A DNA stretch of 64,000 nucleotides, from assembly GCA_037576215.1 (NCBI GenBank), contig JBANDB010000006.1, positions 2,480,001 through 2,544,000 on the forward strand. Direction: 5' to 3'. A program made the position numbers and the translations under genes. The notes beneath the pieces are model-generated. The model worked only from the letters and a program-made list of their open reading frames with translations. It was not told the origin of the DNA and did not search any database. Source of the DNA: Armillaria gallica (Eukaryota > Basidiomycota > Agaricomycetes > Agaricales > Physalacriaceae). Each line of letters begins with the position of its first letter. Within the stretch, counting starts at the first letter, position 1. Shown one piece after another: positions 39,388 through 53,086 of the stretch.

Positions 39388-39843
39388 TGCCATCAGGCTG
39401 GATAACATGCGCACCATGTCGTACATTGGTCCTACTGTTTTCTCTTCTCTTCTTCGTTCCATTGTAGACTATCTCGGCACTTTCTAGTTTATCCTTACTG
39501 TATAATAGAGGAACGTCTTTAATTGACCGGTAACGGAGAAGAAATGATCCCGGAGCGGAGTTTTTAAGTCCGCCATATGTGACTCTGGTGACTCTGCACC
39601 ACTGACTTGCACGTAAATGCTCAAGGACAATCTTGATAATTCTCATGCTCATCCGAATTCCGCCGCAACACATCTTGACTTTCGTGGAATATAGGACACA
39701 CATAACTCTCTCTTATACGCGTAGGGCGTTCCCGGCAGACACGATTCCCGTTCACCTACTCCTGTAGACGACGATAATCCGGCTTGGTCGCGACGGGAAC
39801 GACCTACATCATCGACTGTTCTTTCTCTTTTGGTCCATCCAGG
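39388..39843. other. Intergenic region between INO80 and the RNA helicase
   Basis: Both neighbours are on the plus strand. The stretch holds the INO80 3' end and the helicase promoter. A minus-strand open frame across 39649-39966 partly overlaps the helicase exon in antisense and is not supported. I see no repeat. Confidence 0.4.
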
Positions 39844-42800
39844 ATGGCCAAGAAGAAGAAGACACAGGTGAAGACCGTCGTCCGGGGTTTTGCGACGACC
39901 TCCGTCCCCAAGAAGGTCGAGAAAGTCGTCGAGCCAGAGGAAGATGCGGATAGTCCATCCACCCAAGAATTGCCCCTAGAACAACTGGAATCACCGGACC
40001 TCGTCAAACAAGGAGGAGCCGAAGAGGAGCCCATGGACGAGTTCGATCCAGAGAAGGTGGAAGAACAGTCGCTTCAGAACCTTGTTGATAAGCTCCAAGA
40101 AAAAACAGAAAGAGAGATAGTTAGGTCCGTCTCTTTGTTCAAACCTTCACATAGTTGTATTTACAGTCTACAATTGCAGAACCGTGAAGGTATTGTGGCA
40201 TTCAGCCCTATGTCCAAATAGCTCATTTCGCCATCAGGCCGTAGAACAGGAGAGACGCTATTCCAAAACTCTTCCCAGCTTAGAATTGAATCCCGTTCTC
40301 GTCGAACGTATTCTTGGTCTCGTTCTTGAATCCAGGACTTCAGAAGGTAGAAAGAATGGTCTCCAGGACGTTGTGATACTCATGACAATCAGGGAAACGA
40401 CAAATAGATGAACCAGAAGACAAGGTGGTTGCCAAAACTGCTATCACTTACGGTGTTCTCCGTCGCCTCGGGTTTTCTGAGGAAAAGGTTGTCGAATGCC
40501 TTGAAGCCATACCAGGGATCGAACTAGAGGAGGCATACGATTGGGTGAGTTCCCTGTTTATATGCAGAAATCTGGTCTCAATTTTTGTAGCTCTATTTGC
40601 ATTGCTCTGAAGACGAGCTAGCCGAGAAGGGTGTGTTTTTCAGAATCTTCCAAAATTCTCGTTCGAGGCTCAGAAATCTGCTCTATAGGTTCTGACAATC
40701 TCGTGGAACCTCGCGGTCCCCAGACGCCGAAGAAGAAGTCTTCAAGGACCCCCCAAACTCCACGAACGCCTCGGACACCGGCGGAATTTCAAGCAACCCC
40801 TACTATCCCGCTGTCCAATAAATCTTCCAAGCTCGATGTAAACGCGCCCATATTTGTTCCGTCCGGCGGCGTGTGCGCTTCCGCCAGCAACAACGGCATT
40901 GTTCATCGAGCTTCCTCCCCATCTGGACAGGATGATGGATATTTCGACGACGATAACGCTAATGCGGAATATGTCCGCCTAAGGCTACGACTCGACACTT
41001 TGAATCCTCATAGCCCGGACGCCGTGGAAATAAATAAGATCAAGCGTCGTCTGAGTGCTCTGAAGAACAACTATTTCTTTGACGAAATGACCGCTGTCGT
41101 TGAATATCACATCGAGCGAGACAAGCTTGCAGTGAGCACTCTTGACGCCCGTCTCCGCGGCGAAATATCTCCACCTCCCGCAACTGAGAAGAAACATCCT
41201 CCAAGTCTCCAGGCACCCGTTACTGTTACGACTGATGTGTTCGACGAAGATGACGAAGACGAGGCCGTGGGTGTACTTGACCTTCTCGAAGGGATTCCGG
41301 AAACAGAGACCACCACCAAAGGAACCACTGTCACTGTTAGAGCTATGCCTCTACCTAAGCCTTGGTCAGGCCGTACTCCGAAATCCTTGCTCTCAGATAC
41401 TGTCGCTAAAATGGACCGGTATGCCGTCATCACGTTCAGCATCATTTCTGGTGCTAGTCGCGCTAAGAGGGCCGCCGTCAACATTCGATGGCAGGGCAAA
41501 AAAACCGACGAGTGGTCAATGGAGTCAGTTGCCTGTCACGATGAAGGCCAAGCAGAGCAATATGCTGCCACCCTGGCCCTCCATGCCATCACCTTCCCTC
41601 CCGCCGATGGTTTTGCCTCAGGAACCTCTGCCGTTGCTGGTGGCCAAACCTTCTTTCGCTCGTTACCTCCAGTATTCCGAGACCTTTGGGATGAACTCGA
41701 GATGGCCAGAAAAGATGAGGAAGATTCCATCAATCGGCGTATTTGGAACAAATTAAGGACCATAGTTGAACCCAAATTGCAAGCACCAAGTAAGGTATGT
41801 CTTCACATTTGCATCGACGCTACACCTTCTAATCTTAGTCATTAACACCAGATCGCTTGTAAGGCGGTGAAATCTCTTGTAGATAATACGGACCCTCTAT
41901 ATTCTTTCGGGCGCGAGCGAGCCAATCCGGGTGTTAGTGAACAGCTCAAATCAAGCTTCAATCAACGTAGATCCAGCCCATCATACCAAGAAATGCTGGT
42001 GGCGTATTCTTTCAACTACTTTTCTCAATATATCTTGATGGTCTCCTAGGCTCAACGGAACACACTTCCAATTGCTGAGTATCGCGAGGATATTATCGCC
42101 GCTCTAGATCGGTCTCAGGTCCTAGTTCTCAGCGGTGAGACCGGATGGTGCGTTTTTCGCTTACAAGCTACTTTCCATGACTAAGACCTCACTCAACCAG
42201 CGGTAAATCCACTCAGGTCCCAACGTTCATCTTGGAGGATCAGCTTTCCAAGGGTATTCCATGCAAAATATACTGCACTGAGCCGAGACGTATATCAGCT
42301 ATATCGCTTGCTCAACGTACGAAACTTAGCTCTAACGTTCCCACTGTCACTCACAACCTGCTCAGGCGTTTCCAGGGAATTAGGAGATTTGCCTGGTGCT
42401 GTGGGGACCCTGAATTCCCTTGTGGGATACTCTATTCGTCTTGAAAGCAACACCACCAGAAACACTCGCCTCGCATTTGTTACCAACGGAATCGCTTTGC
42501 GAATGCTTGAAGGGGGCACCGGACAAGGTGGACAAGGCACAGCTTTTGACGAACTAACGGTGAGGAACATCTCTCTTTTGTTCCCTGGGGCGATGATCTG
42601 ACAAGAACAACCTCCAGCACATCATTATCGATGAGGTAGCTCCTTGCTTTTTCTACCACCTGAGATACCAATGAATTACTGCAGGTTCACGAACGTACGA
42701 TCGAATCTGATTTCCTGCTCATTGTCCTTAAGTCGTTGCTGCAACAACGATCCGATCTTCGGTGATATTTGCTTTAGCATGGTTTGCATGTGAGATCTGA

Positions 42801-45365
42801 CGGTCTTATCACAGAGTTGTATTGATGTCTGCCACTGTCGACGCTGTGAAGATATCAGAATTCTTTGGAGGATGCCCGATACTCCATGTTCCAGGGCGCA
42901 CATTTCCTGTTGAGGTCAACTATCTTGAAGATGCCGTCGAATTCACCAAATGGTCGATATCCGAGAATTCTCCGTACGCACGACGTTGTAAGTCTGCTTC
43001 TGTCATCTATTTTTGTGATGCTTATGTTCTCGCAGTCCATGATAATTTTTACCGCAACAAGAATCGTGTTGACTGGTCAGAAGATTTGGCCGGAGTCGAT
43101 GACGAAGATTCTGATACCGTTCATGAAAACGTAAAACTTAGCAAGAAGTATACCCCAAATACTGCGAACACTATCAACCTTTTAGACGAGCGGCTTATCC
43201 CTTATGATCTCATCCTTTGCCTTCTAGAGCGGATATGTTTTCATGAGGCTGCCTACATGTCTTATTCGTCTGCTGTCTTAATTTTCATGCCCGGAATTGG
43301 AGAGATCCGTCGCCTCAACGACTTACTTACGGAGCATCCTGATTTCGGAAGTGACGATTTCCGGATTTATCCCTTGCATTCGACGCTCTCCAGTGAAAAC
43401 CAGGGCGCGGTCTTTGATATTCCCCCGTCAGGCGTCCGGAAAATTGTCATTGGTGAGCATCCACTCCGCTCCTGAGAACGCAGCTTATCCTTTTTCAGCC
43501 ACTAACATCGCGGAAACTGGCATCACAATACCCGACATAACGTGTGTCATAGACACGGGAAAGCACAGAGAGATGAGGTATTGCCTTCGCTATCTATTCC
43601 AAGCAAGTCCTTACATAAACTACAGATTTGATGAAAAGCGTCAGATTAGTAGGCTTGTGGAAACTTTCATCGCCAGGAGCAATGCAGCGCAAAGACGCGG
43701 TAGGGCAGGCCGTGTGCAAAGCGGACTGTGCTTCCACCTCTTCACCAAAGTCCGTCATGACACTCAGGTAAAGATTCGGACTTGCTTGGTAACTCCTACT
43801 TTTTGCTCAGGTTTCCAATTAGATGGTCGACCATCCTCTTCCAGAGATGATGAGACTAAGTTTGTCGGACTTGGCACTTCGGATTAAAATCATGAAGGTG
43901 AATCTCGGGACTTCGATTGAAGACGTACTTTCTCGAGCATTGGATCCCCCCGCGTCTATCAACGTGCAGCGTGCCATATCGATGCTTGTAGAGGTCAGTT
44001 ACACCATTTGGCTTCTCTCATAAACTTAGACAATGATTTTGCTTAGGTACGCGCACTGACGACCTCGGAAGAAATCACGCCTATGGGTCGGTTGTTGAGC
44101 AAGCTGCCGACGGATGTACATCTTGGGAAATTCCTGTTATTAGCGGCCCTTCTGCACTGCCTAGATCCTGCCCTAACCATTGCGGCGACCCTGAACTCCA
44201 AATCTCCTTTTATTACGCCGATGGGACTTGAGCAAGAAGCTGATCGAGCGAAAGCCACCTTCAAAGTCGGTACGTAGGAGCGGCCTGTTCAGAGTCCTTC
44301 CTTCTGACGCTCTCCTTAGACAATTCTGATTTCCTAACCATACATAACGCATTCTCAAGTTGGCGGAGGGCTTGTGGGAACCCAGGAGCTGCGAGAAGAT
44401 TCTGTAGAGTCAACTTTTTGAGCCATCAAGTATGTTCTCCTTGGTGAATATCTACACCATGGTGCTGATTGCCACCCAGAACTTACAGCAGATCGAGGAG
44501 CTACGTCAACAATTTCTAGGGTTAGTCACACTCTCTTTACTCACAACGGAGTAGGAAGCCATAAACATCACGCAGGTATCTGGTCGATTCTTCGTTCATC
44601 CAAGTCGACAGAAACTTCGTTCGAGAACTTGGCCGGTATATATTTCTCATATATCTTGTTGACCATTCCGTTCATCCTCATCTTGTATAGGGCACGTTAC
44701 GTTCGAAATCGAACTCGTTTCATCACGGTTCCGCCTGAGCTTGACTGCAATTCCAATAATACAGCACTCTTCAACGCTGCTCTGGTTGCTGGCCTTTATC
44801 CCAAAATATTGGCGGTCGATCCTACTACGAATCACATGCGGACGATATCAAACAATCAGCTAGCCGCTTTTCATCCTTCTTCTATCAACTTCGGTCGGAA
44901 GCCTAGCGATCTGGGAGCTAACCATCTTGCTTATTTTACGTTAATGTATGTGTTACATCTCTCGTTTCAGCTTTCGCTTATGGTATCGTCAGGCATTCAA
45001 AGAAGCTGTATGCATGGGAGACCACGCCTGTTGATGACCTTGCTATTCTATTGTTATGCGGGGAATCTGAAGCAAAGGTGACGAGTCCATACCTGTTAAC
45101 AGATGTGAAAACTGATTGTAATTCTTACACACAGCTCATATCAGATTCGTTTTCAATTGATCGAAAAATCAAGTTTCGTGTCGCGCCCAAAACAAACATC
45201 GCCTTGAAGCATTTACGGACGCAATTGGCTACCGTCTTATCACAACAGTTGCGAGGCAAGGTGCTCAATGAGAGTCAGATTCTGTGGAACGAGATGGCAC
45301 TATTGGTACTGGGTAAAGTTAAAGTAGAAGACGAGAATGAAGCGTCCATCTCCATAATTGTGTAA
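39844..45365 (+). CDS. DEAH-box RNA helicase with UBA domain (DHX29/DHX57/Ucp12 type)
   Basis: The start MAKKKKTQVKTVVRGFATTS (exon 39844-40124) gives a basic, then acidic N-terminus. After two short introns a UBA-like domain follows: TYGVLRRLGFSEEKVVECLE and IPGIELEEAYDWLYLHCSED. A disordered region and a segment RYAVITFSIISGASRAKRAA precede the helicase core: LVLSGETGCGKSTQVPTFIL (motif I), YCTEPRRISAISLAQRV (Ia), IIIDEVHERTIESD (II, DEVH), VLMSATVD (III), ATNIAETGITIPDITCVIDT (V) and RRGRAGRVQSGLCF (VI). Winged-helix/HA2 and OB-fold regions follow up to ENEASISIIV. This architecture is that of S. pombe ucp12 and animal DHX57/DHX29, implicated in translation of structured mRNAs. Many small introns are inferred; the exact model around 42990-43070 is less certain. 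Confidence 0.88.
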
Positions 45366-45507
45366 TTTATCTGTTACGTCTTTCGCTGAATCACTCATGA
45401 TACTCAAAGAGCTGGCGCTTTAAATGCTTTATTGGCTAAAGGTAAAGCGTAGTAGATGGAGTATGTAGCAACCAGGTAGACATAAATGCAACAAAGGATT
45501 TAAGTGT

Positions 45508-46106
45508 CTACTCCTCGTCTTCCTCATCATCCCCAGTGCTGAAAAAGCGTAAGCCGATGGTAACGAATGATAAGTATTAAAACATACTGGATGTTGTAGA
45601 AGCGCAGCTGGTAGTTGTCCTTTGACGACGCGACAACACTGAAGAACATGGTTATAAGAGGAATACACATAACCTGACGAACAAGCATACCGAATCCAAT
45701 CTCTCAAGCTGTTCTTCTTCAAGAACTTCTTGGTGAGGTACTTAAGGTACCGTTTTGAGAATGGGATGCTGGAGGTCACAGTAATTTTGGTGTTGCCTGT
45801 ATAACAGAGTTTAATTCGGTAAATTGGGACAGGGCGACGAAGATGTGAACCCACCATCTCTGGTGATCTTAACGTTTTCACCGAGCTGACCAGCCTTTCC
45901 CTCGACCTTGATACGGTCGTGCAAAAACTTTTCGAAATCGGCACCGTCGAAAACTCCATCAGCCGCAGGCTTGGAGTAGTCGACGACGAATTTGTGCTTG
46001 GTTGCAACTTTTCCGGGGGCGGCCTTAGGCTGTACAGAGAGAAAAGCAAGGTATGAGCCTACTGAGAAGGTAACTCAGCAAAGCGGTACCAAGCTATACT
46101 GACCAT
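45508..46106 (-). CDS. RPL22: Cytosolic large-subunit ribosomal protein eL22
   Basis: Five exons (46104-46106, 45855-46029, 45691-45796, 45588-45638, 45508-45538) sum to exactly 122 codons. Exon 1 codes for the initiator Met only, and the intron starts directly after ATG. The protein reads [100 protein letters not shown] and an acidic tail TGDDEEDEE. Length and motifs match eL22 throughout. It is divergent to CBF5 with 214 bp between start codons and convergent with the RNA helicase. Confidence 0.96.
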
Positions 46107-46320
46107 TTTTGCGAGTCGAGTCTTGATGGTCGTTGGCGAACTTGTGAACTTTCAATTTTGCAAAGTTATCGACTGTACAGGTGGACAAATAAAGTTTGAC
46201 GTCGCGGCGATTTCCGTGCCGAAATTGCCGGCCGAAATTTTTTGGAACCGGACCGTCGTCTGGGCTTGGTCGTCGTATTGAACGTCGTATTTGTCTCCTT
46301 GCTTGCCCTCTGCGCTAGCT
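46107..46320. promoter_or_regulatory. Shared divergent promoter of RPL22 and CBF5
   Basis: Both genes serve ribosome production and start only 214 bp apart. The stretch contains the 9-mer GCCGAAATT twice (about 46217 and 46230), around a GC-rich core, followed by a T run. This could be a shared activator site, but that is inference from position and repetition only. Confidence 0.35.
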
Positions 46321-48113
46321 ATGTCACCTTCTCTAACCCGTGAGCAGGTATCGTCCGCCCAGGTTGATGGCCACTATTCCATTAAGCCCGAAAATACGCC
46401 AAAGCTCGATACTTCTCAATGGCCTTTACTTTTAAAAAACTACGACAAGCTCCTTGTGCGCTCTGGACACTTTACGCCAATACCTGCAGGATGTGTCCCA
46501 CTAAAACGGGATATCACCTCTTATATAAAGTCAGTTTGGCTGTTGCATGGAATAATCTGAGTATTAAACGCGACACTTAGATCTGGTGTAATCAACCTCG
46601 ACAAACCGTCGAATCCTTCTTCCCATGAAGTAGTCGCTTGGCTTCGAAGGATTCTGCGTGTTGAAAAGACTGGTCACAGTGGTACACTTGACCCCAAAGT
46701 CACTGGCTGCTTGATCGTCTGTATAGACCGTGCGACGAGACTAGTCAAGTCCCAGCAGGGTGCTGGTAAGTCTTGCTTCTTCTTTTTTGAGTTTTCTTCA
46801 TCTGTTTATACGTACCAGGAAAGGAGTATGTCTGTGTGCTCCGTCTACACGCTAATCTTCCAGATCCCACCGCCCTCCCTCGTTCCCTCCAAACATTATC
46901 TGGCGCTCTCTTCCAGAGGCCTCCTCTAATTTCTGCCGTCAAGCGTCAACTCCGGATTCGCACTATCTACGAGTCCAAGCTCCTTGAATTCGATGATAAA
47001 CGAAACCTGGCAGTTTTCTGGGTATCATGTGAAGCCGGGACTTACATACGAACGCTTTGCGTGCATCTGGGTTTGATCTTGGGTGTCGGTGGGCATATGC
47101 AGGAGCTTCGTCGTGTCAGGAGCGGTGCTATGTCTGAAAACGACGATATGGTCACCATGCACGATGTTTTGGACGCGCAGTGGATGTATGACAATACCCG
47201 TGATGGTATGCGCATCGCCTATTTTCCTTTGCATTATCTGACATCTTGCTTCCACAGAGTCCTACCTGCGCCGAGTCATTCGGCCCTTGGAATGCCTGAT
47301 GGTCGGTTATAAGCGTATTGTCGTCAAGGACAGCGCTGTCAACGCTGTGTGCTACGGTGCAAAGCTCATGATCCCCGGTCTCCTGAGATACGAGGCTGAT
47401 ATATCCTTGAACGAGGAGGTCGTCTTAATGACTACAAAAGGTGCAGTTGCCATCTCATATATTGCCAAAGAGTGTTCTCAATTTTGGGTCGCTAGGTGAG
47501 GCAATAGCTCTGGGTATTGCCCAGATGTCCACTGTCGAGTTAGCCACGTGCGACCACGGCGTTGTTGCTAAAGTGAAGCGGTGTATCATGGAGCGCGACA
47601 CGTATCCTCGACGCTGGGGGCTTGGACCCGTCGCGTTGAAGAAGAAAAAGATGGTCAAGGATGGCACATTGGGAAAACATGGCGAAAAGCTTGACGGTGT
47701 CACTCCCACCGACTGGAGCAAAGATTATGTTGACTACACTCGCGATGAGGTATACTTATATTCAGTCTACAATCCTCAACCATGTTCGTTAAATATCTTA
47801 TTACAGAAACCACAAGCGGGACCATCCACAGTGTCGACGGCACCAGCGCCTGAAACCGCACCTGAAACGAAAGATACAGCGGAGGCAGAACCCAAGGAGA
47901 AAGAGAAGAAACGGAAGAGAAAATCAGAAGTGCCAGCTCCGGATGAAGAAGTGAAAGTTGTGGATGAAGATGCCGAGCGTGCCGAACGTAAGCGGCGGAA
48001 GAAGGAGAAAAAAGCTGCAAAGGAGGGTGAAGGCGCTGAAGAGGACGAAGAAGCCCGTCGCGAACGGAAACGGCTGAAGAAAGAGAAGAAAGCAAAGGAG
48101 GGCGGTACCGAGT
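46321..48113 (+). CDS. CBF5: CBF5/dyskerin, H/ACA pseudouridine synthase
   Basis: Cbf5 is the catalytic subunit of H/ACA snoRNPs and pseudouridylates rRNA. I chose ATG 46321 ([20 protein letters not shown]); the open frame upstream has no ATG. The N-terminal dyskerin-like domain is [20 protein letters not shown] with [15 protein letters not shown]. The TruB catalytic domain has [20 protein letters not shown] and the catalytic aspartate in [14 protein letters not shown]. Further pieces are [34 protein letters not shown] and [20 protein letters not shown]. The PUA domain runs from [20 protein letters not shown] to [14 protein letters not shown]. The tail is a Lys/Glu KKE-type repeat with many KRKR clusters, as in yeast Cbf5. 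Six introns are inferred. Confidence 0.96.
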
Positions 48114-48364
48114 GATGTGTTGATGTCTTGTATCATAGTTTTTTTATTATCTTATAATGCTATCCTTGGTTTTTCTGTGATGGAAAAGCGGCAACCAATT
48201 AATTTCCAGAATTTTGGTATTGATATCTAAGTAGTCAAGAAAGAAGAACGTAAAGTCGACATCGACGTATATAAAACTGTCCGCTCTGGTATAATACTGG
48301 AAAACGTACTTGATCCTAAGAAGTCTATAGGAGGGTATAGTCATGACAAAAACCTCGCATCAAA

Positions 48365-50090
48365 TCAAAAAAGGGACACAGCAAAGGCAGTGACGACAAG
48401 CGTGAGTATGGCACCGTTCACGCCGACAGACAGCGCGCCACTAGCCGGTGCGCCAGTCTGGGACTCGCCCGCAGCACTGCTGCTGCCTGTAGTACTTGAG
48501 TTGGTAGACGCCGTGCCGTTGAGCTGCTCAGCAAGACTCTGGAACGCGCTGAAGTTTCGCGCTGATTGCTCATTGAATTGATCGCGCTAGATACGAAGAT
48601 GTTGAATGATCTCTTCAAAGGCAAGAGAGAATGCATCAGACGTACAAAACCATTCCAGCTCCACAGTGGCTAGCGGGGGTCTTCTGACGGCACTAGAAAG
48701 AAAGACGAATTTTAGAGCGTATTCAAGATACAAGGCCAGGAAGGAACCCACATAAGCCCAAATAGGTGCTGTGTCGTTCACGGTGATATTGAACGTCGGA
48801 AGAGCTGCATTGTCAGTGACGGGATGGCTAGAGCGTTTTAAATGCAAGGGCTATGGAGAGAGGATAGGAACACTCACAACCCCGAATCGAAGCCAATCGT
48901 CCCATTAGCATTCAGTTGGCGACAAGGATCACTAATAAGACGATGAATGATCATTCTGGATTGCTAGATGAATGTATGACTCACGCGAAGGAAGACTGAG
49001 TGACAGTGTGATTTTTTGTTTGGCTACATATAAACAGTTGAAGTCACAAAAGTGGTTGAGAAACGATGGACTTACAATTCGAACATGATAATATCGCGAG
49101 GTTGAGCAGAAACCCTCGGAGGATCAAACACCAACTGGTTAGATCCACCAACAGTCACCTACAAGTATGTTAGCTTCGCTACGTAAGACACTACATACAT
49201 TACTTTACCTTGATGACATTGCCCTCCAGGGAAGCGGGAGTAGCTGCAGGTGAACCTGGATACGACGAGTACGTTGTTGTCCATGTCGAGGACTCCAGAG
49301 TAACAGTGTCAGTCACCACCGTCGGGTCAGCTGCAGGAGGGACAGTGACACCACCATATGCGGCCGTATATGTCATTGACGCAGCGGCATCCGAAGCGGT
49401 ATCCGAAGAAGCAGTTGCAGCGGACGCTGCTGCACTTAGACTCGCACCAACGGCTAATGCAGCACTCTTGAAATTTGTAAAAGAGTTGGGGGCGCCATCA
49501 AGACCACAATTAACGGCGAAAACCATTCCTTGACCACAATGACTGGCAGGCGTCTTGGCAGCTTGCTTACAGTACACCCATATAGGTTGAGTCTAAGATC
49601 AGGGGATCAATCACATTGAAAAGAAGCCCTGATGGTGTTGGACATACATCATTAACAGTCATAGTCCACGTTGGAGGACTATCGGTGCTATTGGCAGCGA
49701 CGGGCATGCTAACAAATATTCAGGAAATAATAAGCAACAGAGGCAGGTCAAGCACGTACAAACCAGAATCGAGACCGCCTTCCTTAGGACCACAAGGATC
49801 GCTGTGTGGTGTGCATAAGATCACTGCGATTGAAAAGATGGTAGCACTTACGCAAATGATGACTGGGTGACTGTATGGTTCTTTGGGTTGAAATGGAACA
49901 CAACTTGATCGCCTGGTTGGGCAGACTGTGCAAGACTGTGAGCTAAAGTCTTCAACAAGATAGACAAACGCACGATAGCTTCCGGGTCATAAACCAGCTT
50001 TCCGCCGGCTCCGCCGACTTGAACATCATACACAGTAGCAGAAACAGATAGAGAATGCACCAGTGCTAGGCCTAGAGAAAGGAAGAACAT
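48365..50090 (-). CDS. Secreted Ser-rich protein with two cupredoxin domains, probably GPI-anchored
   Basis: ATG 50090 starts a signal peptide, MFFLSLGLALVHSLSVSATV. Two cupredoxin domains follow. Domain 1 has YDVQVGGAGGKLVYDPEAIS, GDQVVFHFNPKNHTVTQSSF, IWVYCKQ, and TPASHCGQGMVFAVN. Domain 2 repeats the pattern: NQLVFDPPRVSAQPRDIIMF, KNHTVTQSSF, IWAYCRQKTPASHCGAGMVF. Each keeps the His, Cys, His and Met positions of a type I-like copper site. A Ser/Ala linker separates them. A Ser/Thr tail ends in a hydrophobic stretch, NGAILTLVVTAFAVSLF, typical of a GPI signal. The join after the second GMVF is uncertain: a 55-60 nt intron restores FAIN but then breaks the frame, whereas a longer one (acceptor AACTTCAG) keeps it. 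Fungal relatives are cell-surface proteins of unknown role. Confidence 0.82.
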
Positions 50091-52832
<2,742 letters not shown>

Positions 52833-53086
52833 GCCATCTATCACAGCAAGACGAAATCACGGTTATCAATGATTATACTAGTAGTAATACTATAGAGATG
52901 TTTCCAGAAGTCCACCAAGTGTCTATTTATGTAACATTAATGCGCCTAGATAGCTGACTTACAACAATTCAAGAAGATATGTACACACTAGAGCACAATT
53001 ATTTAATATACTCCCGCAGATGCGTGCCCCACAAGCAGCCACATGTGTATCCAAAGGTACCTAAAGCTGTAATAACACGTGTGGGT

